The position numbers were made by a program, and so were the translations under genes. From NCBI GenBank assembly GCA_023853785.1, contig JAJIRX010000434.1, positions 1 through 19,906 on the forward strand: a stretch of DNA of 19,906 nucleotides, in the 5' to 3' direction. The stretch comes from Psilocybe azurescens (taxonomy: Eukaryota > Basidiomycota > Agaricomycetes > Agaricales > Agrocybaceae). The notes beneath the pieces are model-generated. The model was not told the DNA's origin, searched no databases, and saw nothing but the letters and a program-made list of their open reading frames with translations. Of this stretch, positions 1 through 9,912 are shown piece after piece; the first letter of the stretch is position 1; every line of letters starts with the position of its first letter.

Positions 1-2
1 GG

Positions 3-194
3 GACATATACTATTCTTTCACAACGATCGGGGTGCATCCCATGTCCACTCACTGCCTAACCGAAGGACACAAAATTAGTGGTTATTTTGAGGTACCTAA
101 TATACCTTATGGAAATTTGCACTGCCCTCTCCACCCAATTCATCCACTTGTACCAGCCACTCAACATGGATCCCAGAGGACCAGGGAGCTTTGA
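3..194 (+). other. unrecognised open frame at left edge
   Basis: One frame stays open from the window edge for 63 codons and ends at TGA 192-194, with an internal ATG at 42. The peptide is rich in His, Pro and Tyr, with the stretch GYFEVPNIPYGN near its middle, and matches no family I know. It could be the end of an exon from a gene starting outside the window, or chance. No splice acceptor or other support is visible. Confidence 0.15.
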
Positions 195-539
195 ATTTTT
201 GTTTAGCTCCTAATAAATATTAAGATTATTTAATACACAACATGTATGTTGACATAGTATTTATGTATACTTTGTCACTTTGATATAATAGAGCGCTGAG
301 CGGCTCCTGCTGTAAATTTTCGGATGAGATTAGTAAGTGGGGATTTCTTAGGCTACCACGCCTACTGGTGAGATGACAATTTGCGTAGTTATGGCATTCG
401 ATCGAGAGGTATTTTCTATCCAAGTTCGTTACACATTCTTTGTTTGCTCATGATAGAAACTTGTAGTTATTAAGATAGAGATGACATAAGTGACTCAATC
501 TCTACCTCTGTCGGTGTTGCTTGATCTGATCTCTGGCTG
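195..539. other. AT-rich intergenic stretch
   Basis: AT-rich sequence with no recognisable coding, RNA or repeat feature. Confidence 0.4.
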
Positions 540-1608
540 CAGTTGTGGGTTAGCCGAGTTGATGGCCAGGCAATTCAGCAAATTGCTTTACATCCTCATA
601 TATGTTTATTTTGGACTGATCTCTATATTCTCATTTACTTGCGTCTGTCTCCCAGAGTATTCACTAATTCATGGTCACATTGACGTTATGACAGTCCAAT
701 CAACTGAATAATGAACCTAATACCTAGAAGTTGATCACGGTCGTCAACCTGTCATTCTTCTCGCTGAGAGTAACAGAATTGGTCAGCAGTGAGCATTCTC
801 ACCAGTACTACTTCAGCCTTCTTCTCTGAATGCTTATTTCTCTTACCGTGGTCCCCTCATTTAAGTTCGTGCCGATCTCAACTCTGGTCGTTCTAGCTGC
901 GAGATCACCGTTGAATTCATCTTAAATAATCCTCATTAAAAAGTAGAAAATTTTTACTGATGCAAGGTTGAACTCTACTGCACTGGTAGTTCCCATGACT
1001 ACTCAAGCTCAAGCTCCGAGCAGAACCGGCGGGTCTCGCGAACCACAAGCAACCTTCAAATGTCGATATATGGCTTATATTCTCCTTTGAGTTTTAGGTG
1101 CTTCGTGGCTGAAGCCTGGATAATCTGCACACGTACAACAATTCATAGGCCAATCAACGTTTGAAATTTTGCTTACATCGGAATAAATGGCAAGCCATGC
1201 AATCCCACAGTCAGTAGCCGCCAGTTCGGCTTGTTCTGGATTCCGGCACTTGTAAACGAAAAGCTTCTGTTCCCAATGGCGCTCTATGTCGTGGTAAGAT
1301 AAGAGAGCTTAATGAGACGTGCAAGTTGTCCTGGCTGGGTCCGATTACATAAACCTGACTAATCTCCTAGCAGCATATATTGCTTGCTTGTATGGTGGAT
1401 TCATCCTCCTGTAGGAGATTCTGAGATTTCAAATTTAAAGGTGGTAAGAAGTTACTATATAGGATACTCGACAGCCATGTCATTGGTGATGGCTAGCCGA
1501 ATACTGTTCAACCTACGCAAAGCCTATGTAAAGGTGTTATGGACCACTGTGCTGGTAGCACGCTCATTGGGTAGAAGAGAAGGGACAATATTAAAGATAT
1601 ACGTGTAA
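540..1608 (+). pseudogene. decayed third copy of DUF6533-type membrane protein gene
   Basis: Several short frames resemble, in the right order, exons of the two better-preserved copies in this window. About 565-650 encodes FSKLLYILIYVYFGLIS, like the kinase-unrelated K-V-L-F / R-Y membrane segment of the family. Positions 1054-1130 encode LQMSIYGLYSP, compared with LQIRIYALY in the minus copy. Positions 1225-1299 encode FWIPALVNEKLLFPMALYVV, compared with the family FWIP..FE.LL segment. About 1380-1411 encodes LVWWIHPP, compared with LVWWRFSS. Positions 1462-1533 encode TAMSLVMASRILFNLRKAY, compared with TAISSVLANRILINIR. Stops (for example TAA 1300-1302) and frame changes separate these pieces, and the conserved R-D-S motif is not intact. 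The protein would be a multi-pass membrane protein of unknown function. The first segment is the weakest match. The last three are mutually supportive because of their order and spacing. Confidence 0.55.
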
Positions 1609-2620
1609 TTTCAAATTCCGATGGGCAGTACAAGTAGTCTTCACCGTTCGGCGCTCAGCGCTCAGCACCAGCGCTTGAACCAAGCTTGAGCACCCGAATC
1701 GGTCATCTCGGCGTTCTTTCTTGTTTTTGTTTACCAAAGCCTTGTTGAACAAATTATGGCGTTTGAACTATTTACATAGCACGTCATCGATCATCGATCA
1801 TCTGCGTCTTCATCATTGATAGTCATCTGGTGCTAACTGAGCTCACGATTGCGCCTGACCCACTTTCATGAGACGGTAAGACTGCTCTGATTGTGCTCCA
1901 CAACTTCCCTCGATCCTAATCAAATACAAATCTGCCTCAACGAGGGTCACATCTCTAATCATTTGCTAATCATGGCATGAACCAGGCAATTCTCTCACTC
2001 TCACCTGCTGAAACTGTATCCACTCACACCTGTCATCGACAACATTCAAACCACATAAATTTACCGTTATGCGGCTACAGCTCACTTTGGTTCCATCTCT
2101 CTTCTATTCATATTCACAGACATCTATCTGCAAACATAAACGGTCCGATAACGGCAACAACTCAATTGCCACAGCGGCAAGCCTTTATGATATGTCGCCC
2201 AAAAGCTTTGAGTAGTCAAGGATTAGTTTACTCCAGTTCCGCTATCTCTGTGTATTTAGTCGGACATCGTCCCTCCCACACCCTGGAATCGAGGCAGTTC
2301 ACTTCGTTCTGTATGTATTCTACTGCCGGAAACTCTATCTTTCGTGTCCCTTGCAGCGTAGTTGTTGAAGGTACTCGGCAGGTCACCATTTAGAGCTGTC
2401 GCACGACTATGAGCCTCCATATGGCAAATATATTCTGGCACGACGATTTCTCCGCAAACTGTGCGGAAAGCTATTTTAAGAAATGATTTGCACCGATTTC
2501 CACGATAGGGTTATAAGTTCTCTTGGTTCATCAAATCAGTGTTGGCTACGGGAAAGTGCTATGTCTGGCGTCCAAATCCTATATCAGTACTCTAACAACG
2601 ACGAATGGTGAGAATGAGGT
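1609..2620. other. intergenic stretch with unrecognised 138-codon open frame
   Basis: This lies between the decayed copy and the next gene. The longest frame runs on + at 1977-2393 (138 codons). It is Ser/His/Thr-rich, has no recognisable motif and looks like chance. A short GATCATC-type direct repeat (ATCGATCATCGATCATC) lies near 1787-1803, and GCGCTCA occurs twice near 1650-1665. I see no gene I can support. Confidence 0.35.
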
Positions 2621-2626
2621 GTTGGG

Positions 2627-2633
2627 TATAAAA
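2627..2633 (+). promoter_or_regulatory. TATA box of the + strand DUF6533-type gene
   Basis: TATAAAA in the context GGGTATAAAAGGCC is a near-ideal TATA box. It lies 67 bp upstream of the ATG at 2700, which leaves room for a start site near 2657-2665 in a pyrimidine-rich TTCGTCGTCGCCC context and a 5' leader of about 35-45 nt. Promoter function is inferred from sequence and position only. Confidence 0.55.
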
Positions 2634-2699
2634 GGCCGTCCTTCTTTGTCATTTTGATACTTCGTCGTCGCCCAGAATCGGAGTACACCAATCCGCCCA

Positions 2700-4420
2700 A
2701 TGTCCTACAGTGCTCTGGATGTGGTTAGTCAGGCGTCAGCCGACACCTCGGTGGAGGTCATGCAAGCCATCATAACGATGCATTACACGAAGAGTACGTC
2801 ATAGCTGATAAATTACCCGGATTCATCGGCAAGCGCACTAACCCAACACTGTACAGTCGGCCCTGTCGCACTGAACCTGTTTGAATACGGTATTTATTGA
2901 GACAACGCACAACATTGATGTGCTTCGTACTCTACACAAAGCTTACTTGCAACGCCTTCAAGCGGTTACATTTGATGCAGAGGTGAAATTGTCATGACAT
3001 GACTGGAAAACCGTCCTCATCTGACATAATTTGAAAGGTAGAACTGTTTTGGGTAATGCATCCACATCTTTCTCGATCATTTTTCGTTCTGATCCAAGTT
3101 GTAAAGCCCGGGGGCTGTCATTTCCGAAGGTTGTCTTTTTCGCGGTATGTCTTCATTGCTGTATCTCCATTGTCATAAGTTGTCTCATGCTTCGCTATTT
3201 GCATTCAGAATAGATACTATATCATAGCCACGGCAATGTCAATACATTCTTAGTGTCACTATGTTTACCGCGCTAACATTGTTGACTCCCATTGACAGGC
3301 TGGAGGCATATGGTGGGGAGCTCCCTTCTCATCAACTGACGTCAATTCACGATTGTGTACAGCGACATTCGCTCCCAGAGTGACTGAATCAGTAAGTGTT
3401 CGTGTTCTTGAATTCGTTTTAACCACATTGAACATGAGCTCTTTGTCCTCTACCCTCAGTTGTGTGTAAATTCAACACTGTAATCTGTGTAAAACTCCTG
3501 ATTGCAGGTATATTCTCTTGATTACCTTCGTAGCTGTAAGCTGTTCGATACTATTAGGAACTGGACCTGACTGATTATACAATACCAGGCAAACAATTCG
3601 GCCTGTGGCAATGGCTGGTCACATGGCTGATCCCCATGATAACCCAAAGTATGTTTCTCAACCGTCTTTCATTGAAGGTGTACTGACATGCGACAGCAAT
3701 TCTAATTATGCGAGTATATGCTTTGTATATGTCGAATAAGAAAATCCTCGGCATTTTGAGCGTCTTGTTCCTTGCTTGTGCCTCAGTCGACGTATGGCTT
3801 TTAGCAACGAATGTTCCGCGAGGTCAGCACTGAGCCTAAATGGCTTGAAATTGATGTGTACTAACCCGCGTACAACACCTAGTAAAAATTGTCGAAATCG
3901 CAGGAGGCATCTTCTGCGCCCCGAACCTAAAGACCCCTCACGAGTTTTATAGATTCTGGATTCCTCCCCTCCTCTTTGAAGCCTTACTTTGTGGCATGGT
4001 AGTCTACATCGCTATTAGGGAGAAATTGTCACCAATTTCCATGCTGAGTCCGACTCGCAAACAATCGATTATGTCGATCATGATACGAGATTCAGTTTTC
4101 TACTTTTTGCGTAAGCGTTGAATTCAATCTACACTCTACATTAGGGTGGCTTACTTTTATGATTATTTACAGTATCGCAGCCACATATCTTACATGTTTG
4201 GTGTGGTGGAGGTTTTCATCGGTACGTACTCAGTATATTACCAACCTCCCTTCCTGAGACACATCTACTTTGAGTACAGATATATCTCGATGCTCCAATC
4301 CCATTCACAACAGCCATTTCCTCAGTGTTGGCCAACCGTATTCTAATCAATATTCGAGCTGCCGCGATGAAAGAGACTGATACTTTACGAGTATGGCGTC
4401 ACACCTATAGCTATCGGTGA
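2700..4420 (+). pseudogene. DUF6533-type multi-pass membrane protein gene, two single-base lesions
   Basis: This is a fungal seven-helix-like integral membrane protein of unknown function. DUF6533 is a domain of about 50 residues near the N-terminus, and the family is expanded in Agaricomycetes.

My exon reading is 2700-2793, 2857-2889, 2963-2982, 3038-3052, 3107-3144, 3209-3237, an unresolved part, 3508-3535, 3589-3648, 3697-3822, 3883-4110, 4173-4221 and 4280-4420 (stop TGA 4418-4420). Joins at 2793/2857, 2889/2963, 2982/3038, 3535/3589, 3648/3697 and 3822/3883 keep the frame. Diagnostic segments are VTFDAE|VELFW (the DUF6533 core), NRYYIIATAM, SCKQFGLWQWLVTWLIP, ILIMRVYALYMSNKKIL, RFWIPPLLFEALLCGMVVY, IRDSVFYFL, ATYLTCLVWWRFSS and SSVLANRILINIR. 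The ATG follows a good TATA box.

Lesions: exon 3107-3144 is 38 nt where the paralogue has 39, with five G at 3110-3114. One base is also missing just before the donor at 4111. Two TGA codons near 2995 and 3022 fall inside an intron and are not lesions. Region 3238-3507 could not be spliced with confidence. A further frame near 4512-4601 (ending GIIGPTELSTL) might be an alternative last exon. Confidence 0.8.
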
Positions 4421-4833
4421 TCACAGGACGATATACGACCGTCATATGTATGAACAAAGAACGCATCTGTCACTGCCGAAACTAACCTTTGGAAAAACTT
4501 ATTTTGATAGTGTCTTTTCAAATCAGACCTTGACGCCCATATCCGAACACCCAGAAGAGATCCTGGGTATCATTGGGCCTACCGAGCTCTCTACACTCTG
4601 AGTGGGAGAGGGCAAAGCGGACTTACGAATTCTGGATAGCATTATTAAGGGAGAAAAAGCTCTTAAGACATTCTTTAGGAGCTGTAAGTAAGTGTACTAC
4701 GTGAAATTTTGAATTAGGTTGCTTCAAGAAGACTTAAGGTCTGACTCCCGATCAGAGCCTCTTCAAAAGAAAGACCAAATATGACCGAGACGTTTAACTG
4801 TCGTGCGCCTTATAATTTGTGACACTGTCGTTG

Positions 4834-4899
4834 TCGGTAACTGGAATCGAACCTGCGGCTTCTCGCGCTCGATGAAATATCAAGGACCACAACGAGCTA
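4834..4899 (-). ncRNA. degenerate tRNA-like fragment with exact B box
   Basis: On the minus strand GGTTCGATTCC (4853-4843) matches the RNA polymerase III B-box / T-arm consensus. Upstream of it, a five-base stem GCTCG/CGAGC (4897-4893 with 4871-4867) encloses a loop starting TTGTGG, which could be an anticodon arm with a short intron (GTG, His-like). The T stem pairs at four of five positions counting a wobble. I cannot build a matching 5' acceptor strand or a normal D arm, so this is at best a pseudo-tRNA or the head of a SINE. A chance B box is possible. Confidence 0.28.
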
Positions 4900-5514
4900 A
4901 TTTAACCTCTAATCGGATATTCACCCGAATTTTCACCGTATGGATAATCGTGAGGGTTTACTACGCAAGGATGCTACTCCAATTTTCGTCTTATTCAGAC
5001 AGAGGCTCGAGCCGCAAGGTGGATGGTGATAAAAATTGCTAGAATACAATAACAGCTCGTGTGTGTTACAACTGGAAGCCACGAATGATGATCCGTCTGA
5101 CAAGCGTTTAACGTTTAACATCGGAATTGACATATTCACTCCGAATTTTGCAACCAGCCTTTGAGGTTTAAAGCAAATGGTCAATCCAACTAAGACTCCA
5201 GAGTCGTTTTAATCATTCAACGAGCGGCTTTTCAGAGCCATGTGTTACAATTTTCTCATGACAAAGAACTTGGTATCGATCCCCTTGACGAGGCTTTAGC
5301 GCTGGAAATGATATACTTCACTCCATCTTGTAGCCGTCGTGTGAGGGCGTGAAATAAATAGGTACCACCTGTTCCAGCCGACGGCAGCGAGTGCTTCAAT
5401 TTTTCGATGCAACACTCAAAAAGGGCGGATAAACGCATACACAACTATGTTCCGCAACCGAGCTATAGCAAGAGGAAAACTCATAGCCATAGTTTGTCAG
5501 AGCATAAATCCGTG

Positions 5515-5565
5515 ACGCATGCGTGACTGTACATACTGTGCATGTACTCGGTTATGGTACGCATG
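5515..5565. repeat. nested palindrome
   Basis: ACGCATGCGT (5515-5524) is a perfect 10-bp palindrome. Its CATGCGT part also pairs with ACGCATG at 5559-5565. Inside lies a second stem GTACAT/ATGTAC (5529-5534 with 5542-5547, loop of 7). It could extrude as a cruciform, and it lies in the spacer between the two gene ends. Confidence 0.45.
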
Positions 5566-5977
5566 ACGATGTTTTGTCAGTGGTCACTGTTGGGGCGACC
5601 ACTCAGTTTGTACATTTTTATCAGTCGTTCTCCACAATTACATATGATGACTTCGGAGTGTAAATAAGACTAAAGAGTCTATGGGATGAGTGTTACTATA
5701 CGATACATAGTGCGACAGAGACGCAATACTACATTACAGACGATAAATAGTCTAGAAGTGGATGAAATACAAGTGATCATTTACATTACTTACACGCCGA
5801 CCACCCACATAATGTATAGATATCTGAGTTGCGGTCTCAGCTAATTTTACAGGTTTCGACTTGAGAATTTCCAAAACCTATCAGATAGATATCAGTAAAG
5901 GTCATTAGGCGATTGGCGACGACACGACTATTTTCTTACTAGCCTCTCTCTTGTTAATTGTGTTAAACATGATACAC

Positions 5978-7769
5978 CTATGACATAGTTTGGCTGGCGC
6001 TCGTGCGACCAGCATATGAGCGGAAGTTGAAGGAAGGTCCGCTGGTGGAGTTCACAGTCATTAGTTCTACTTCTCTGAGGTCATCCAAGTTGGGCTGCTT
6101 ATGATGTGAAGCACCGCGAATGTTGAGCACGAGCCTATTGGATAGTACGGAAGGAAATGCGATGGTGAATCCCAATGGGACTTGATTCAACCCTTGCTAA
6201 ATATAATCAGAATGGTCAGCCGTAGTAGCAAGAACGGCAGAATGAATAGCGACTGACCCGAATTACGAGCCAGAATAGCATGGTGGTAACATATGTCGCC
6301 CCAATTCTGTATTCATTCATTTTCACTGTCGTATAAATGAGACGGAGAAGTTGAGACGCCTACGCTATGAAGTAGATGAGGGAGTCTCGGAATAGAATAT
6401 CGAGTAGATGATGGCCACTTCGGAGAAACGTTGAAGGGCCTCCCCGAATCTGACCGATTTAGATATTTGCGCCCCTCGAAACAAGCCTAGCACGCATAGT
6501 AATGCTTCAAAGCAGATGATGGGGATCCAAAAGGTGTAGTAATGCGTGGAGATGTTGAACGGCACGCAAAATTTTCCACCGGGGATTGGTAAAGCTTTTG
6601 CTGGAGACGTAATCATTATGATTAAGCCAGTAGAGATGCCGATGCTGAGTTAACAAGCGTTCGCACCTTCGATGTCTTCCAGTACCATTCCCATTATGAC
6701 CGCGCATATTGAGGAAGAAATGAGAAAGAATGTCAGAATGACGGCCAATATCTGCCTGCTCTGTAGGTAGAGGGCATATATCCTGATCTGCAGGATTCCT
6801 GGGATGAACGATTATGTAGGTAGTATATATGCATTGTGGGATGTAGACGTACCTTCAGCCATCATAGTAATACCTAGACTTGTCCAACCTTGCCATCGAA
6901 AGAAACTGTGGCCTTGAAAAAAAAGTAGAACATAGTCAGCACGGACAAAGCAATAGAGTCGCCTAGACTCACAACTACAATGAAGAGGATCAACGTGGCG
7001 TCAGATCAAGGAATGGTATAATTTCTATCACTTAGCCTACAGCTGGTGGGTGGAGATTGAGTGGCTGATTTGAGTAGCAGGTATCGGAGACATTGATTTG
7101 CTTACAGAGTCGTCGATCGTCGAAGAGAGGAATACTACTGGATAGTGAGCATGCATATATCGGGTGAACGTGAACAGGACTCTACTCACCGTAGCTGTTG
7201 AAACTTGATGGTGCCAATAAAATCAATGATGATATACATCTTCCGGGGATTGCACAGGTCAGTTGAATAGTACCTACATCATGGTGACCAACGCATAGTA
7301 TCGAATCTGATAGGTCATTGATGACGATTGGTTGTGACACCAGAGGAAAAATGTTGGCTGGTACGTACGCTCAAGAATAAGACCTTCCCCGTTGACCAAG
7401 AGCCCATCTGCATCAACAACTTCAGAATTTACTGAAAGTACACAGGCAACGGGATATACCCAGATCAAGTCGACCTAGCCCACCGATTAGTTTCGGGTGT
7501 TCTTCGACTTTGAAAATGTTTGTTAAAAGGCGCACCTCTTGATCAAATGTAATTACTAGCAGACAAGGTCACTCTCAGTTAAGGCTCTCGTGGACAACGA
7601 TGAAACACACAGTAATCAAAAACAATGATGCATCCCGCAGACACTGAAAAAGAGGCCAATGAGCTGACACGGACGCGTGTGCTGGGAAACAGTACACATT
7701 CGACGTACACTGGGTGTATTGAGTTATTTGAATGTCTCGAAATGTACTGGACAGGATAGTGTCCGCCAT
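5978..7769 (-). pseudogene. DUF6533-type multi-pass membrane protein gene, nearly intact
   Basis: This is a paralogue of the + strand copy. My exon reading (minus strand, 5' to 3') is 7769-7709, 7643-7611, 7555-7536, 7474-7460, 7407-7369, 7306-7278, 7239-7190 (tentative), 7137-7106 (tentative), 6912-6853, 6798-6667, 6600-6364, 6306-6258 and 6196-5978 (stop 5980-5978). The sum is about 325 codons, a normal length for the family.

Recognisable segments in order are IIVFDYLITFDQEVDLIW (the DUF6533 core), GSWSTGKVLFLS, IRYYALVTM, DDRRLCHSFFRWQGW, ILQIRIYALYLQSRQILAV, YYTFWIPIICFEALLCVLGL, LFRDSLIYFIA, IGATYVTTMLFWLVIR and IAFPSVLSNRLVLNIR, then a hydrophilic tail. It is predicted to be a multi-pass membrane protein of unknown function.

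TTTATAA at 7813-7807 lies about 38 nt before the ATG and might be a weak TATA box.

Lesions: a one-base frameshift in exon 6600-6364 (near 6410-6425, between QRFSE and LLDILFRDS), and a one-base mismatch between the two tentative exons. The intron 7105-6913 is 193 nt, against 38-66 nt for the others I can place. Confidence 0.8.
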
Positions 7770-7813
7770 TAGATTGTCTCGGAGAGGTTTTACTTGAGTA
7801 TAATGGTTATAAA

Positions 7814-8069
7814 GGTGGAGTTTATGTATCTGCGAATTGAATTTGTATGAAACCATCACCAGAAGGTTACATCAATTTAACTATGCATGTAACTTTCTCT
7901 TCTGTTAGTTACGTGACCAGTATATCTGGCACGGAGTACTTGAGTAACTAGGTAAACATGATATTATCAACGTCCAGGGTGCTACCAGATGGACAGGGAT
8001 GTGTTGTACGTCTTCAATAATTATTTATAACAGAGAGAGTTTTGAAGCGGTGCTGTGAAATGTTCTAAC
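7814..8069. other. upstream region of the minus-strand gene
   Basis: AT-rich sequence between the minus-strand gene start and the inverted repeat. It should contain that gene's promoter, but apart from the weak TTTATAA at 7813-7807 I see no clear element. Confidence 0.3.
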
Positions 8070-8547
8070 GATGAAGGTCACTTTGAGGTCACCGGTATTT
8101 TTTTAGTCACAACGCTTTGCATATTTTTGTGACAGTTGAAATTTGAAATCTTTCTTCGAAAGCTCACGTAATGATGTGCCTTAGCCAAATATCCGTGCAC
8201 AGCCATGATTGATCTTTGCAATGCAGAAGTTGTCGGATTCGTCTTCAATGATGAACTCGATATTCGGTATTGAAAATTGGATCGGGGAATAGAGGAATGG
8301 TCAGATGGTGCAAAAAGTAGTCGAAAGTTGGAAGTTTCAAGCAGAGAGAAGAGGACGGCTGGGCAACGAGACGAATATTGAAGCAGAATAAGCGTTATCA
8401 ACGCGAGATCATGGCTGTGCACGGATGGTTGGCTAAGGCACACCATCATGTGAGCTTTCGCAGAAAAGCTACAATTTTCACAAAAATATGCGAAGAGCTG
8501 TAATGAACAATTTATGTATCGCCCTTGAACAGCGATTTCACTTCATC
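8070..8547. repeat. long imperfect inverted repeat, possible foldback element
   Basis: The left arm (about 8070-8212) and right arm (about 8404-8547) are reverse complements. The best block is 53 nt at 8157-8209 against its partner, with about five mismatches, including the shared GTGCCTTAGCCAA and CCGTGCACAGCCATGAT. Further out, GCATATTTTTGTGA is shared exactly, and then similarity fades. The spacer is about 190 nt. The 123-codon minus frame at 8078-8449 spans both arms and is a by-product. It could be a foldback/MITE-like element or an inverted duplication. No target-site duplication is evident. Confidence 0.65.
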
Positions 8548-9492
8548 CACTCTCAAACAGATCCATGGCATGCTCAAGTAATCTTAAGATGGGCATTGAT
8601 GGTTGATCTGCATTGATTGGCGTTGCCTCATGAGCATGAGCGCGATGGTTACTTAGTGGGGGATTCTACATGCCTTGAGGAACTATATTAGGCGTCATAC
8701 TCATGTCCAGTGTAGGTTGTTGGCTGAACATGCACTTTGCACAGTACTGATACATATCTTATTCGATAACCTTTTAATTCACGGCGAAGGTCCTCACAAG
8801 TGACCAGACAGACTTTTAATTAGGAAAGCTATGTTTGTTCGCGAGTTCGCACGTTATTTGTTGATCACATAGAATGTATTGAGCTCACACATTCTGTCGG
8901 CTCGATATTGACACGTATATATATATTCCAGGAGCACAAAACCCACCAATTGAGTTGAAAGATGTGAAAAGAAGGAGGCGGTGATTACGATGTACTGGGT
9001 TCCTCATATTTCTCTAAGGTTTCCCCATTGAGAGCTTTACTTACCAGTTGCCCAGAGCATCCTTGAGCCAATTGTCAGGTCTGCAGTATGTTCGTGACCT
9101 AATAAGTATACACATTTAGACGCATTATTGATGACGGCTGGATGCAATGAATTTATCACACAAGATAAGTGCAGCTTGAGTAGATATGATATAGCGTAAG
9201 AATACCGATGATAATTAAAAAGAAGGGTGTAAACATCCATTGAACTCACACAATATCACGCAGGGAGCCGATTTCAGCACTCCCTCCCCGTCACACAGCA
9301 ATGCAATCCCACACAGCATATATCATATAGACAGCCTGGTAACAGAAATCATGCCAATAATGATGTAACATTACTTTTGCCTCTTTCGCCAATTGAAAAT
9401 TTGCTGTAATGACATCAGATCATAGCCTCCATAAATAATTAAGCATCGAAGAGTATTCATAAATATTTGATCTTTAGCATTTTGTCAGTATA
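8548..9492. other. intergenic, possible isolated exon-like frame on minus
   Basis: AT-rich. The only point of note is a minus-strand frame at 9249-9037 (70 codons) that runs into a GTAAGT donor-like sequence near 9049 after SRMLWATG. That is what an exon end would look like, but no homologous family or partner exon is recognised. Otherwise nothing. Confidence 0.3.
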
Positions 9493-9912
9493 TTGGTAGT
9501 GAGCTCGTGGTGTTCAAATCTATGTACCACACAACATTGGAGTGATATCACTGGCATAAAAATTGGCAAGAACTTACAAACAATATTGAGACTGATTAGA
9601 CGAGGATCCTGTGGAACTCCCGTTCCGTCTCAGCATGGAACACGGCAAACAAACAGCGATGACGTAGAAGATTATTAGGCGATGAACCAGACCTACCAAG
9701 ACAGCAAAATACAACTGCCAGACCCACCTATGACAAATTCAACCTCAATTCGGCACTTCCGCACCCGCCTGAAGACAAAATACAGTATGAAGCGCCTATC
9801 TAACAAAGCTAATCGTTCTACCGACGACTGTGACGAGCACCCAACAGGGCGGACAGCAGAGGCTTGGAAAGGGGCCAAGCAAGTAAAATTTAATGTAGCA
9901 AAATGTATTTAA
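9493..9912 (+). other. two adjacent unrecognised open frames
   Basis: Frames at 9493-9678 (61 codons) and 9682-9912 (76 codons) lie end to end on +. The second is hydrophilic, rich in Thr, Arg and Lys (for example TRLKTKYSMKRLSNKANRS). No motif, splice structure or family match is visible and a minus frame overlaps. I do not claim a gene. Confidence 0.15.

Larger units (their letters stand above)
4421..5977. other. intergenic between tail-to-tail paralogues
   Basis: This stretch lies between the two stop codons. Only short frames are present (at most 83 codons), none with a family match, and overlapping frames on both strands at 4803-5184 look like chance. It contains a tRNA-like fragment (4834-4899) and a nested palindrome (5515-5565), listed separately. 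There is no obvious polyadenylation cluster beyond scattered AATAAA-like sequences. Confidence 0.4.

Noticed and set aside
1977..2393. 138-codon + frame as a gene
   Set aside because: No motif, no splice signals and an overlapping minus frame. Composition is not clearly protein-like.
2995..3024. Two in-frame TGA codons as inactivating mutations of the + strand DUF6533-type gene
   Set aside because: They fall inside a 55-nt intron (2983-3037) with branch-point-like CTGAC and an AAG acceptor. Splicing it out joins TFDAE to VELFW perfectly.
4803..5184. Overlapping frames containing WIIVRVYYARM as a fourth DUF6533-type copy
   Set aside because: Only one short RVY-like string matches. No neighbouring family segment (FWIP, RDS, NLR) occurs in order.
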